Source: Phycisphaerae bacterium (GTDB lineage: Bacteria > Planctomycetota > Phycisphaerae > UBA1845 > UTPLA1). Taken from it: a stretch of 45,066 bases of DNA. How positions within the stretch are numbered: position 1 is the first letter of the stretch; every line of letters starts with the position of its first letter. A program made the position numbers and the translations under genes. The notes under the pieces are model-generated. The model saw only the letters and a list, made by a program, of their open reading frames with translations. It was not told where the DNA came from and did not search any database. Location of the stretch: contig JAUIHO010000006.1 in NCBI GenBank assembly GCA_030432035.1, forward strand, positions 1-45,066, in the 5' to 3' direction. This document shows positions 25,489-33,559 of the stretch, in pieces.

Positions 25489-27912
25489 ATGGCCGCAATC
25501 ACACTCGTGACCATTCTATTTTTCGCTTCGGGCATCGCTCAACAGGAAATGACGCTGGTGCCGGCTGAGCCGGAAACCAAGCAGCCAGCCACGCAGCCGG
25601 AACCAACCGAGCAGGTACCCGAACGACCTTCCACGGCACCGCGACCGACGCCCAAGCCGATCGATCGCAACGTGCTCGATCCCGATATCGGTGATTGGCT
25701 CGTCAATCTCGCGCGACACGAAGGGCACCTGACCGGCGCGCGGAACGTGCGTGCGAATTCGTTACACGTGCTATCGTTGTTGCGCGCCGCCGTGCGGAGC
25801 GCTCCGAACAACGCCGACGCGTGGAAGTTCACGTACGACCTGGAATATCGAATGGGCCGCGAAGCCAACGCGCACGAAGCGTTAGAACGCTACAGCCGTT
25901 TGCGACCTGAAGATGATAAGGCCGCCATCGATCTGATTCGTCTGGAAATAGACAAGGCTCAGACGGCCGATCAGCGTGCCAAGTTTGCCCGCGAAGAACT
26001 CGCCAAGCCGCGGCGCTCCCGACCCGTACAGAGCGAGTTGCAATATTGGCTCGCGCGTTATCACTTCGAACGAGGCGATCTCGACAACGCGTCCACGCAC
26101 ATTAGCAAGTCGCTATTAAAGAACCCGCTCAACATTGCGGCGCGCGAATTGGCGTACGAAATGTTCGGCGAGACGGAACCCGAATTGCAACGCGTCGAAG
26201 TTGCATTGCAGCTTATTTCTGCCAATCCGTCGCAGGTGGCGCTGATTTGGGATTTGGGACAGTTCCTCGACAGCCTCGCGTTGCATCAGCGTGCACAAGA
26301 GTGGTTCAACCGCGCGATCGAAGTGCATCGCCGCAGCGACCCGTCGCCCGTGCCCGCCGAAAACTGGATGCAGCTTTGCACCAGCTATCTCAATTCCGGC
26401 GATTTTGATAACGCATTGCGAGCCATCGATCTCGCGCTCGAACTCAGCGCCGACGACATCGACGCACAGATGTTGCGCATCGACGTATTGCGTGCGCGCG
26501 GCGAAACGAGCGAGGCCGACGCGGCCATCGCGAAACTCGACGGCACCATCAAGCCACAGATCGACGCCATCATCAAAGACGAACGCTACAACGACGCTGC
26601 AAGATTGACATGGTTCTACGCTCAATACAAGCGTGAGCCCGAAACCGCGATGCGCTTGGCCGAATTGGCTCAACGTGCCATCGACAACGACCCGATTGCG
26701 GATATCGCCGAAGCCTTGGCTCAACACCTGCAAGGTCAACAGCGCGTCGCGCTGACGAAGCTCGGCACGGCCGCGACCGAGGATCAACTGGCTGCGTATG
26801 TGTTGGCTCAGGCATTGATCGCCGAAAAGAAGCCGGACCGTGCAAAGTCGATCATCGAACAGGCGCTGCGCCTCGAACAATCGGGGCTGGGCCGCTATTT
26901 GCTGACGCAATTAAGCCGCTCGGAAGATCTAAAGGCCGACAGTCCGCCGCCCAACACGAAGATCATCGCCGTGCTCGACAAGTTCCGCCGCGACGTGTTT
27001 GACTATTACGAACGCCCCGGCGATTTCCTGCGCTTTAGCATCACGCCCGAGCAACAGAGCATCGCCGCCGCCGCACCGTTAGCCGTACGGTTTCGCATGG
27101 AAAACATCGGGCCATTCCCGATCACCTTTGGCGAAGGCATGATGGCGCGGCCGATGATCGTGCTGACGGCCGGCATTAACGGCTCTACGTTCCGCAACTT
27201 CACGACGATCCTGATGAACGAGCGACCGACATTGCTACCGGGCGATGCGTTTGAAAAGACCGTCACCGTCGACGTCGGCGAAGTGCGTCGTCATCTGCTG
27301 CGTCACATCGATCAGCCGCAACCGATCGAACTAACGGCTGTGCTCGACCCCGTATTTGAAGACGGCCAACTCATCGAAGGCATGGGCACGCAGGTCGCCG
27401 GGCCGGTCAACGTGTTACGCCGACCGCTAAACGTGACGACGACGGGTATCAACGAATTGTTGAAGGAATTTGATTCGGCCACGTGGCAGGTGCGCGCTTA
27501 CGCCGCCGAAAAGGCCGGTGCCGTAATTGCTGCCAAGCAGATGCGACCGCAGGACGTGAACATCAGCGCTGGCGATGTGGCACGCGTGCAAACCGCTTTG
27601 GCCAACGCGTTAAACGATGGCAGTTGGCAAGTGCGCGCTCGCACGCTAAACGCCGTGCGTTGGGCACCGCTGGCCGAGTCGATCACGAGCGTCGCAAGTG
27701 CACAAGTTCGCGCTGAGAACGATATCGTGCGGCTCATGGCGGTGCGTCTGTTCGCCAAAGAACACGGCGATAAGTTCCGCCCCATTCTCGAAGAGTTCGC
27801 CGCCGCCGACGCCAACGAGTCGGTACGACTAATGGCTGCCAGTTACCTACCGGATTCGGCCCATGCGGAAGCGCTGGGGGAGAAGAGCCCGGTTAGGACG
27901 GTGGGGAATTGA
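25489..27912 (+). CDS. Large exported TPR/HEAT-like repeat protein
   Basis: An 807-residue protein. The N-terminus (MAAITLVTILFFASGIAQQ) is a signal peptide or anchor, followed by a Pro/Glu-rich linker (residues about 28-60). Then come many TPR-like helix pairs, for example SAPNNADAWKFTYDLEYRMG, YWLARYHFERGDLDNASTHI, LCTSYLNSGDFDNALRAIDL and AQALIAEKKPDRAKSIIEQAL. Around residues 530-660 is a beta-rich region (AAPLAVRFRMENIGPFPITFG). The last 150 residues look like HEAT-type repeats (WQVRAYAAEKAGAVIA, WQVRARTLNAVRWAP). GGGAGG lies six bases before the ATG. It closes the cluster starting at 22368. It probably faces the periplasm as a scaffold. Confidence 0.72.
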   Translation: MAAITLVTILFFASGIAQQEMTLVPAEPETKQPATQPEPTEQVPERPSTAPRPTPKPIDRNVLDPDIGDWLVNLARHEGHLTGARNVRANSLHVLSLLRAAVRSAPNNADAWKFTYDLEYRMGREANAHEALERYSRLRPEDDKAAIDLIRLEIDKAQTADQRAKFAREELAKPRRSRPVQSELQYWLARYHFERGDLDNASTHISKSLLKNPLNIAARELAYEMFGETEPELQRVEVALQLISANPSQVALIWDLGQFLDSLALHQRAQEWFNRAIEVHRRSDPSPVPAENWMQLCTSYLNSGDFDNALRAIDLALELSADDIDAQMLRIDVLRARGETSEADAAIAKLDGTIKPQIDAIIKDERYNDAARLTWFYAQYKREPETAMRLAELAQRAIDNDPIADIAEALAQHLQGQQRVALTKLGTAATEDQLAAYVLAQALIAEKKPDRAKSIIEQALRLEQSGLGRYLLTQLSRSEDLKADSPPPNTKIIAVLDKFRRDVFDYYERPGDFLRFSITPEQQSIAAAAPLAVRFRMENIGPFPITFGEGMMARPMIVLTAGINGSTFRNFTTILMNERPTLLPGDAFEKTVTVDVGEVRRHLLRHIDQPQPIELTAVLDPVFEDGQLIEGMGTQVAGPVNVLRRPLNVTTTGINELLKEFDSATWQVRAYAAEKAGAVIAAKQMRPQDVNISAGDVARVQTALANALNDGSWQVRARTLNAVRWAPLAESITSVASAQVRAENDIVRLMAVRLFAKEHGDKFRPILEEFAAADANESVRLMAASYLPDSAHAEALGEKSPVRTVGN

Positions 27913-27952
27913 GTTCGTAAAGAAGGATAGGTTTGATCGATTGGCAAGACGT

Positions 27953-28423
27953 CTATCCCTCAACATACCGCTTCATCGCCGCCAGCGTCCTTGGGCTGAT
28001 ATGATGCTCGATCCCTTCCGCGTCTGCCTCAGCGTCCGCACGGGGTACGCCCAGTTTCAACAAAAATTCCAACACCATCTCGTGGCGGTCGCGTACGTAG
28101 TCGGCCAATTCCTTGCCCTTGTCCGTTAGGAACACCGAACGGTACGGTTCCGACGTGACCCAGCCGTCTTTCTTGAGGCGTTCGATGGTTTTGGTGACCG
28201 TCACCTGCGTGACGCCGAGCCGCTTGGCCATATCGACCGCGCGGGCCTCGCCGCACTCGGCGATCAGGTCGTCGATGAGTTCGACGTAATCCTCTGCAAT
28301 TTCGCGGGCGTGGTCGCTGCGCGTGCGCTCGTGGCTGCGGGCCGTGGCTTCGACCGACCGGCGCGCGGCAGTGGCGGCCTTCTTCTTGGTTTTCTTCGAC
28401 TTGGCCTTGCTCGCCGGCGGCAT
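27953..28423 (-). CDS. mntR: Manganese-responsive DtxR-family repressor (MntR)
   Basis: A 156-residue metalloregulator. Counting from the ATG at 28423 (AAAGGG seven bases upstream), the six Mn ligands of B. subtilis MntR all align with a constant offset of 37: Asp45, Glu48 (AEDYVELI), His114 (RHEM), Glu136, Glu139 and His140 (AEGIEHH). The winged helix is ARAVDMAKRLGVTQVTVTKTIERLKKDGWV. The Lys/Arg/Ala-rich N-terminal extension (residues 1-37) is absent from the Bacillus protein but common in Gram-negative MntR. It represses Mn uptake when Mn is sufficient. It is divergent from a TroA-type ABC operon, and a box resembling the E. coli MntR site lies in the shared promoter region. Confidence 0.93.
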   Translation of the reverse strand: MPPASKAKSKKTKKKAATAARRSVEATARSHERTRSDHAREIAEDYVELIDDLIAECGEARAVDMAKRLGVTQVTVTKTIERLKKDGWVTSEPYRSVFLTDKGKELADYVRDRHEMVLEFLLKLGVPRADAEADAEGIEHHISPRTLAAMKRYVEG

Positions 28424-28484
28424 GGGGCGGCCCTTTCTTGCCTGCGGGCCCACGCCGGTGGCGCGAACCCAATATCCGGAAACA

Positions 28485-28513
28485 AATATCGCCGCAGTTG
28501 CCAAATCTGACAA
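28485..28513 (-). promoter_or_regulatory. Promoter of mntR
   Basis: On the minus strand TTGTCA (28513-28508), 17-base spacer, GATATT (28490-28485). It lies within 30 bases of the operator of the divergent transporter operon, so MntR may also control itself. Confidence 0.5.
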
Positions 28514-28514
28514 C

Positions 28515-28543
28515 TTGCAGATTATTTTAGCACAAGCTATATT
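28515..28543 (+). promoter_or_regulatory. Promoter of the metal ABC operon with MntR-box-like palindrome
   Basis: TTGCAG (28515-28520), 17-base spacer, TATATT (28538-28543). The spacer holds TTAGC-ACAA-GCTAT (28527-28540), an inverted repeat with a 4-base centre like the E. coli MntR site (ATAGC-4-GCTAT). A half-site, GTAGC, follows the -10. Repressor bound here would cover both promoter elements. Confidence 0.6.
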
Positions 28544-28573
28544 TTGTAGCACGACTTGAAACAGGAGATTTCT

Positions 28574-29578
28574 ATGCCGAGACGGCGATTCAATCTAATC
28601 ACTTCGATCGTGGCCGCTTGGGTCGCCGTCGGTTTTGTTGGCGGTTGCGATAAGGGCAATCAACCTGAGTCCGACGACGCGTCCAACAATATGGCGGGCG
28701 ATGGTCGCTACAAAATCGTCTGTACCGTCGGCATGGTCGCGGATTTGGCGCGCGAGATTGCCGGTGACCGCGCTACCGTCGCTTCCATCATCGGCGCGTC
28801 GGTCGATCCGCATCTCTATCAGGCGTCGCGCGGCGATATCGTGAAACTGAATGAGGCGGACGTCGTTTTCTATAACGGTCTGCTGCTCGAAGGCAAGATG
28901 GAAGACATCCTGCAGAAAAGCGGCGGCGTGGCTGTCACCGCTGAGATCGATAAAGCGAAGTTGATCGCCCCACCCGACACGCCCGGTCATTTCGACCCGC
29001 ACGTTTGGATGGATGTGACGCTCTGGCAACAAGCGGCCCACGCTATTGCCGCGCATTTGTCAAAGTACGACTCAGCACACGCAGCCGATTACCAAGCCAA
29101 TCTCGAATCGCTGTTACCGAAGCTGGATCGCTTACATGGTTACGCACAGAAATGTATCGCAACCATTCCGAAGGATAGCCGCGTATTGGTAACGGCGCAT
29201 GATGCTTTCGAGTACTTCGGCCGGGCGTATGACATCGATGTCCGCGGCATACAAGGCATCAGCACCGAGTCGGAAGCGGGCGTGCGCGATATCAATGCGT
29301 TGGTTGACGTGTTGGTGAAACGGAAGATTCGTGCCGTGTTCGTCGAGTCTTCCGTCTCGGAGAAAAACGTAACGGCATTGGTCGAAGGCGCGGAGTCGCG
29401 TAAGCACGCGCTCACCATCGGCGGTACGCTGTTCTCCGATGCGATGGGATCGCCGGGAACTTACGAAGGCACGTACATCGGAATGATCGATCATAACGTC
29501 ACCACCATCACGCGAGCATTGGGCGGTGAAGCACAAGCGGGTGGAATGGATGGGAAGTTGGCGACGGAAAAAGAGTAA
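28574..29578 (+). CDS. TroA/ZnuA-type metal-binding lipoprotein (ABC substrate-binding)
   Basis: A 334-residue cluster A-I substrate-binding protein. The N-terminus has a lipobox (VGFVGG-Cys25). The metal site reads His80 (DPHLY), His143 (DPHVWMD), His209 (TAHDAFEYFG) and Asp289 (LFSDAMG), that is His-His-His-Asp as in Treponema TroA; PsaA/MntC-type Mn proteins have Glu in the third place. TroA binds Zn and Mn, so sequence alone leaves the metal open; the neighbouring MntR argues for Mn. IVCTVGMVADLAREIAGD and VFVESSVSEK are family motifs. A long His-rich loop typical of ZnuA is absent. AGGAG lies six bases before the ATG. First gene of the operon; a hairpin follows it. Confidence 0.92.
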   Translation: MPRRRFNLITSIVAAWVAVGFVGGCDKGNQPESDDASNNMAGDGRYKIVCTVGMVADLAREIAGDRATVASIIGASVDPHLYQASRGDIVKLNEADVVFYNGLLLEGKMEDILQKSGGVAVTAEIDKAKLIAPPDTPGHFDPHVWMDVTLWQQAAHAIAAHLSKYDSAHAADYQANLESLLPKLDRLHGYAQKCIATIPKDSRVLVTAHDAFEYFGRAYDIDVRGIQGISTESEAGVRDINALVDVLVKRKIRAVFVESSVSEKNVTALVEGAESRKHALTIGGTLFSDAMGSPGTYEGTYIGMIDHNVTTITRALGGEAQAGGMDGKLATEKE

Positions 29579-29592
29579 GGGCAAGCTGGGTG

Positions 29593-29616
29593 CCCCACGC
29601 CCCTCTGGGGCTGGGG
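29593..29616 (+). other. Intercistronic hairpin between binding protein and ATPase genes
   Basis: CCCCA-C-GCCCC-TCT-GGGGC-TGGGG forms a very stable stem-loop with one bulged C and no T-run. Placed between binding-protein and ATPase genes, it may stabilise the upstream message or attenuate, raising binding-protein levels relative to the transporter. Confidence 0.6.
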
Positions 29617-29682
29617 GACAATCGCACCGCACAACGTTACAAGCTAACGTCGATACAACTAAGAACTAGACAACCGTAGACA

Positions 29683-30507
29683 ATGAACCTCCTCTCCAAA
29701 CAACGCCGCCTGCCCGAAGCCGCCGATCAACACCACGACCCGCGCGCGCCGATATCCATTCACGACATGACGGTGGCGTATCATCGGCGGCCGGTCTTGT
29801 GGGATATCGACTTCGCAGCGGAAGAGGGGCGCCTGATCGGCATCGTCGGCCCGAACGGTGCCGGCAAAAGCACGCTCATCAAGGCGTGTCTCGATTTGAT
29901 CCCAAAGGCATCGGGCAGCATTCGCATTTACGGCAAGCCATATAAAAAGCAGCGTCAACTCGTCGGCTACGTTCCGCAGCGCGAAAGCATCGACTGGGAA
30001 TTTCCGATCAATGCGCTCGATGTCGTCACGATGGGCACCTACGGCAAGATTCCGTGGTGTTTTCCGCCGCGTAAGAAGCATCGCACGGCCGCGTACGAAG
30101 CGCTCGAAAAAGTCGGCATGGCCGAATACGCCCACCGACAAATCAGCCGACTTAGTGGTGGCCAACAACAACGCGTCTTTCTCGCGAGAGCACTCGTGCA
30201 AGATGCGCAGCTTTATCTGATGGACGAACCCTTCGCAGGTGTCGATGCCGCAACCGAGTCGGCGATCATCGCGCTACTGAAGGACCTTAAAGCGCGCGGT
30301 CGCACCGTGCTGGTTGTGCATCACGATTTGCAGACGGTTAAGAGTTACTTCGACGACGTGATTCTGCTCAACATGCGCATCGTGGCCAGCGGTCCGACGG
30401 CAACGACGTTTACCGAAGAAAACTTGCGCAAGACCTACGGCGGAAAGCTAACGCTATTGGTCGAAGCGGCGGAAGCCATTGCCCGCGGCGGTCAGGAGAA
30501 CCGATGA
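29683..30507 (+). CDS. Metal ABC transporter ATP-binding protein
   Basis: A 274-residue ABC ATPase. Walker A is GPNGAGKST (residues 56-64), the Q-loop is VPQRE, the signature is LSGGQQQR, Walker B is LYLMDEPFAGVD, and the switch His is in VVHHDL. GTYGKIPWCFPPRKKH between Q-loop and signature fits the Mn/Zn/Fe (ABC-3 partner, TroB/MntB/ZnuC) group. It powers metal import through the two permeases that follow. Its stop overlaps the next start as ATGA, so synthesis is coupled to the first permease. Confidence 0.93.
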   Translation: MNLLSKQRRLPEAADQHHDPRAPISIHDMTVAYHRRPVLWDIDFAAEEGRLIGIVGPNGAGKSTLIKACLDLIPKASGSIRIYGKPYKKQRQLVGYVPQRESIDWEFPINALDVVTMGTYGKIPWCFPPRKKHRTAAYEALEKVGMAEYAHRQISRLSGGQQQRVFLARALVQDAQLYLMDEPFAGVDAATESAIIALLKDLKARGRTVLVVHHDLQTVKSYFDDVILLNMRIVASGPTATTFTEENLRKTYGGKLTLLVEAAEAIARGGQENR

Positions 30508-31880
30508 TACGCGGGCCCGTCATGCTGCTGGTCTTGCCCGCGCTCGTTACGGTCGGCGTGATCGCAACGGCAACATTTGGCGGTGACGAATTGCGTCGTG
30601 TGCTGTCGTTGGCCGATTACAACACGCGCATCGTCGTCCTCGGCACGACGTTACTCGGCGCGGCGGCAGGGCTCATCGGTACGTTCACGTATCTGCGCAA
30701 GCGTGCGATGGTTGCCGACGCGCTCGCCCATGCCACGCTCCCCGGTATCGCAGCGGCATTCTTGATCGTCGGTCAAAAAGAAATCGTGCCTCTGCTCGTT
30801 GGCGGTGCGATTGCAGGCACGCTCGGCGTCTTATGCGTCATGGGGCTGCGTCGCATTCCGCGCATTCACGAAGACGCGGCCATCGGCATTGTGTTGAGCG
30901 TATTCTTCGGCATCGGCCTAATCCTCAAGTCCGCCGCGACGCAACTCAGCATGGGCGATCAGGCCGGATTGGATCGGTTCATCTACGGCACCACGGCAGG
31001 GCTAATCAAACAAGATGCATGGCTTATCGGCATGACGGCCGTGTTGATTTTGTTGACCGTCCTGCTGCTGTTTAAAGAGTTTCGGTTGTTATGCTTTGAC
31101 GCGGCCTATGCCCGTTCGCTCGGGCGGCGCGTGCGCGTGCTCGACTTGTTGATGATGGCGTTGGTGGTCATTACCACGGTTGTGGGTTTGCAAGCCGTCG
31201 GCCTGATTCTGGTTATCGCCTTGCTCATCATTCCGGCAGCGGCGGCGCGATTTTGGACCGACGATCTGGCGACGATGACGTGGCTTTCGGTTGAGTTCGG
31301 CGCGGCCAGCGGATTCGTCGGCGCCCTCATCAGCGGCAGCTACGCGAACCTGCCCGCCGGTGCCGTAATCGTAATTTGTGCTGGCGTGTTGTTTTTCTTC
31401 AGCATGGGCTTCGCACCCGAGCGCGGTGCCGTCTTTGCCTGGTGGCGACGATACGCACTGCGACGGCGCATCGGTCGTCAACATGTCTTGCGTGCGTTGG
31501 CCGAACACGAAGAGCGCTACGGCAATCTCGCGACGTTACCCCTTGCACGTTTGCAGCAAACCCGCAGTTGGCGCGCGAGTGAACTGCGTACCCTGATCTA
31601 TCGATGCCGCGCCGCCGATGAGCTAACCATCGATCCCAGCGATAACATTCGTTTGACGCCGACCGGTCGGGTGCGGGCGCATCGACTATTGCGCAATCAC
31701 CGCCTGTGGGAGCTCTACCTGATTCGCTATGCCGACGTCGCACCGACCCACGTCGATCGCGATGCCGACCAGATCGAACACGTTTTACCGGCGTCGATTA
31801 CCGTGGAACTCGAGCGATTGCTCGCCGAAAAACAAACTGCGATCCCCGCGTCGCCCCACCCGATGGGGGACGTGTCATGA
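30504..31880 (+). CDS. ABC-3 metal permease with C-terminal DtxR-like module (1)
   Basis: A 458-residue protein. Residues 1 to about 310 are an ABC-3 permease with eight or more membrane helices (LGTTLLGAAAGLIGTFTYLRKRAMVADALAHATLPGIAAAF, IHEDAAIGIVLSVFFGIGLIL, LQAVGLILVIALLIIPAAAA). Residues about 325-440 are cytoplasmic and align with MntR: a degenerate winged helix ending RLTPTGRVRAHRLLRNHRLWELYL, then DADQIEHVLP. The His of RNHRLWE and the Glu-His of QIEH match MntR ligands His77, Glu102 and His103; Asp replaces Glu99. Normal permeases of this class are 270-300 residues. The module could sense metal on the inside and stop uptake. Overlaps both neighbours by 4 bases. Confidence 0.9.
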   Translation: MIRGPVMLLVLPALVTVGVIATATFGGDELRRVLSLADYNTRIVVLGTTLLGAAAGLIGTFTYLRKRAMVADALAHATLPGIAAAFLIVGQKEIVPLLVGGAIAGTLGVLCVMGLRRIPRIHEDAAIGIVLSVFFGIGLILKSAATQLSMGDQAGLDRFIYGTTAGLIKQDAWLIGMTAVLILLTVLLLFKEFRLLCFDAAYARSLGRRVRVLDLLMMALVVITTVVGLQAVGLILVIALLIIPAAAARFWTDDLATMTWLSVEFGAASGFVGALISGSYANLPAGAVIVICAGVLFFFSMGFAPERGAVFAWWRRYALRRRIGRQHVLRALAEHEERYGNLATLPLARLQQTRSWRASELRTLIYRCRAADELTIDPSDNIRLTPTGRVRAHRLLRNHRLWELYLIRYADVAPTHVDRDADQIEHVLPASITVELERLLAEKQTAIPASPHPMGDVS

Positions 31881-33199
31881 CGTGGAGTTGGCAAGGCGAC
31901 GGCACCGTCATACTCGTGGCCATGTTGGCCGGCTGCGCCTGCGCGCTCGTGGGTAGCTATCTGGTGTTGCGCCGAATGAGCCTGATGGGCGACGCCATCT
32001 CCCACGCGGTGCTGCCGGGGCTTGTCATTGCATTTCTAATCACCCATTCGCGCGGCATCGGCGCGATGCTAATTGGTGCCGTTGTCGTCGGCATCCTAAC
32101 CGCCCTGCTCACGCAGATGGTCGCGCGCTACGGTAAAGTCGAAGAAGGTGCGGCAATGGGCGTGGTCTTTACGATCTTGTTCGCGATCGGCCTCGTACTG
32201 ATCCGCCGCGCGACCGACCACGTCGATCTCGATCCAAGCTGCGTGTTGTACGGTAACATCGCACACATTTATGCCGACGCATTCCACGGTACGCCTGTCG
32301 CTCTGAAAAACCTTGCCATCGTGTTTGCATTGAACCTGGTCTTTGTCGTCGCGTTTTATAAAGAACTCAAAGTTAGCGCCTTCGACCCCGGCTTATCCAG
32401 CACGCTCGGCATCAATGCCAACCTCATGCACTACGCGCTGATGATCCTCGTCGCGCTCACCGCCGTCGTTAGCTTCGAAGCCGTCGGCAGCATTCTCGTG
32501 ATCGCGATGTTGATCGTGCCGCCCGTCACGGCCTACCTATTGACCGACCGCCTCGGCATCATGCTCTTGCTGAGCGTCGTCTTTTCAGGCCTTGCCGCCG
32601 TGATGTCGCACTTGGCCGTTATCGCCTTTCCGGTCTGGTTCAACACACCGATTCAACCCGACACATCCGCCATGATGACGGTCTTCGCCGGGTTGTTTTT
32701 GGCCGTCGCCATCGTCGTCGCGCCCCGCCGGGGGCTGGCCAGCCAGGCGTGGCAACACATGGCCCTACGCCTCCAGATTCGCCGCGAAGATATCCTCGGC
32801 ATCCTTTATCGCTTCCAAGAACACCTTGGCGACGAGACGGCTGCCGCCATGCCGACCGAGGAACTCCGCCGCATCTTCGGCCACGGCCCGCTAACCAGCT
32901 ACGCGTTACGGTCTCTCCGTCGCCGTCGTTTAACGGTCAAAATTGGCGGTAGCAGCCTCGCCCTGACCGAAAAGGGCCTCCACCGTGCCGAACGGCTGAT
33001 TCGCTCCCACCGCCTCTGGGAAACCTACGTAGCCCAACATTCCGACCTTCCGTTGGACCACCTTCACGAGCCGGCCGAGCGGGTGGAGCACTTTATCGGC
33101 CCCCGCCTTGAGACCGCCCTGCGGGAAGAGGTTGCCGACCCGCAGGCCGACCCCCACGGTCGCTCGATCCCATCTGGACATCCTGAAAAAAACGACTAA
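31877..33199 (+). CDS. ABC-3 metal permease with C-terminal DtxR-like module (2)
   Basis: A 440-residue paralogue of the preceding permease. The membrane part (residues 1 to about 280) shows GSYLVLRRMSLMGDAISHAVLPGLVIAF and FEAVGSILVIAMLIVPPVTAYLL. From about residue 290 a complete MntR/DtxR-like module follows: winged-helix region REDILGILYRFQEHLGDE...LTSYALRSLRRRRL, then LTEKGLHRAERLIRSHRLWETYV, PAERVEHFI and DPHGRSIP. His, Glu, Glu and His of the MntR metal site are kept; the ADPHGRSIP end matches the DtxR/IdeR 'P-x-G-x-P-I-P' type segment. The start is the ATG overlapping the upstream stop; the frame is open further upstream inside the previous gene. Two different permeases suggest a heterodimeric channel. 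Confidence 0.9.
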   Translation: MTWSWQGDGTVILVAMLAGCACALVGSYLVLRRMSLMGDAISHAVLPGLVIAFLITHSRGIGAMLIGAVVVGILTALLTQMVARYGKVEEGAAMGVVFTILFAIGLVLIRRATDHVDLDPSCVLYGNIAHIYADAFHGTPVALKNLAIVFALNLVFVVAFYKELKVSAFDPGLSSTLGINANLMHYALMILVALTAVVSFEAVGSILVIAMLIVPPVTAYLLTDRLGIMLLLSVVFSGLAAVMSHLAVIAFPVWFNTPIQPDTSAMMTVFAGLFLAVAIVVAPRRGLASQAWQHMALRLQIRREDILGILYRFQEHLGDETAAAMPTEELRRIFGHGPLTSYALRSLRRRRLTVKIGGSSLALTEKGLHRAERLIRSHRLWETYVAQHSDLPLDHLHEPAERVEHFIGPRLETALREEVADPQADPHGRSIPSGHPEKND

Positions 33200-33215
33200 A
33201 TATATTGCTATGCGG

Positions 33216-33295
33216 TGAGTTAACGTCACCTTTCTAAAGGTGTCTAACTCAGCGGAATTCGGCGGATGACCTGAGGGGCACCCCGAATTATTTTG
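33216..33295 (+). terminator. Double hairpin ending the metal-transport operon
   Basis: Hairpin 1 (33216-33251) has TGAGTTA/TAACTCA outer arms and CACCTTT-CT-AAAGGTG inner arms. Hairpin 2 (33256-33289) has AATTCGG/CCGAATT with GGGG-CA-CCCC inside, followed by ATTTTGG. The second has a short T-tract and is the likelier terminator; the first may protect the message end. Confidence 0.55.
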
Positions 33296-33559
33296 GAGCA
33301 CGAGACAAGATGAAAAACGCTAAGCCCTGATTTTACATTAGCTTAACCAGCACATTACCAACACCTTAATTTCCCGTTACTTGTATTCACTTTGCCAAAC
33401 TGAATGGAATAATTAGGAAAGCAGCGAATAACCAATCGATTCACCGTGCCCGGTCTTAAGACTCACCGACCCGGCAATGTGAAGGGAGGCAAACGCTCGC
33501 TGCTCAATCCTTGAACCGGTCGCCCTTTCTTGCGATCGGAATCCCCATGGAGAATCGCC
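33296..33559 (+). promoter_or_regulatory. Structured leader of the GT2 synthase gene
   Basis: About 260 bases without a gene precede the glycosyltransferase. AT-rich DNA (33310-33420) should hold the promoter, though I see no clear pair. From 33443 the RNA can fold: CAC/GTG, GCC/GGC and GGTC/GACC stack around a C-C mismatch (about 33443-33482), and AAGGG near 33483 can pair with CCCTT near 33522. I do not recognise a known riboswitch class; c-di-GMP-I landmarks are absent. Confidence 0.35.

Noticed and set aside
33440..33535. c-di-GMP (GEMM) riboswitch before the GT2 gene
   Set aside because: Only a short AGGCAAAC piece matches; the conserved GGGCAAACC, ACGCAAAGCC and receptor segments are missing.
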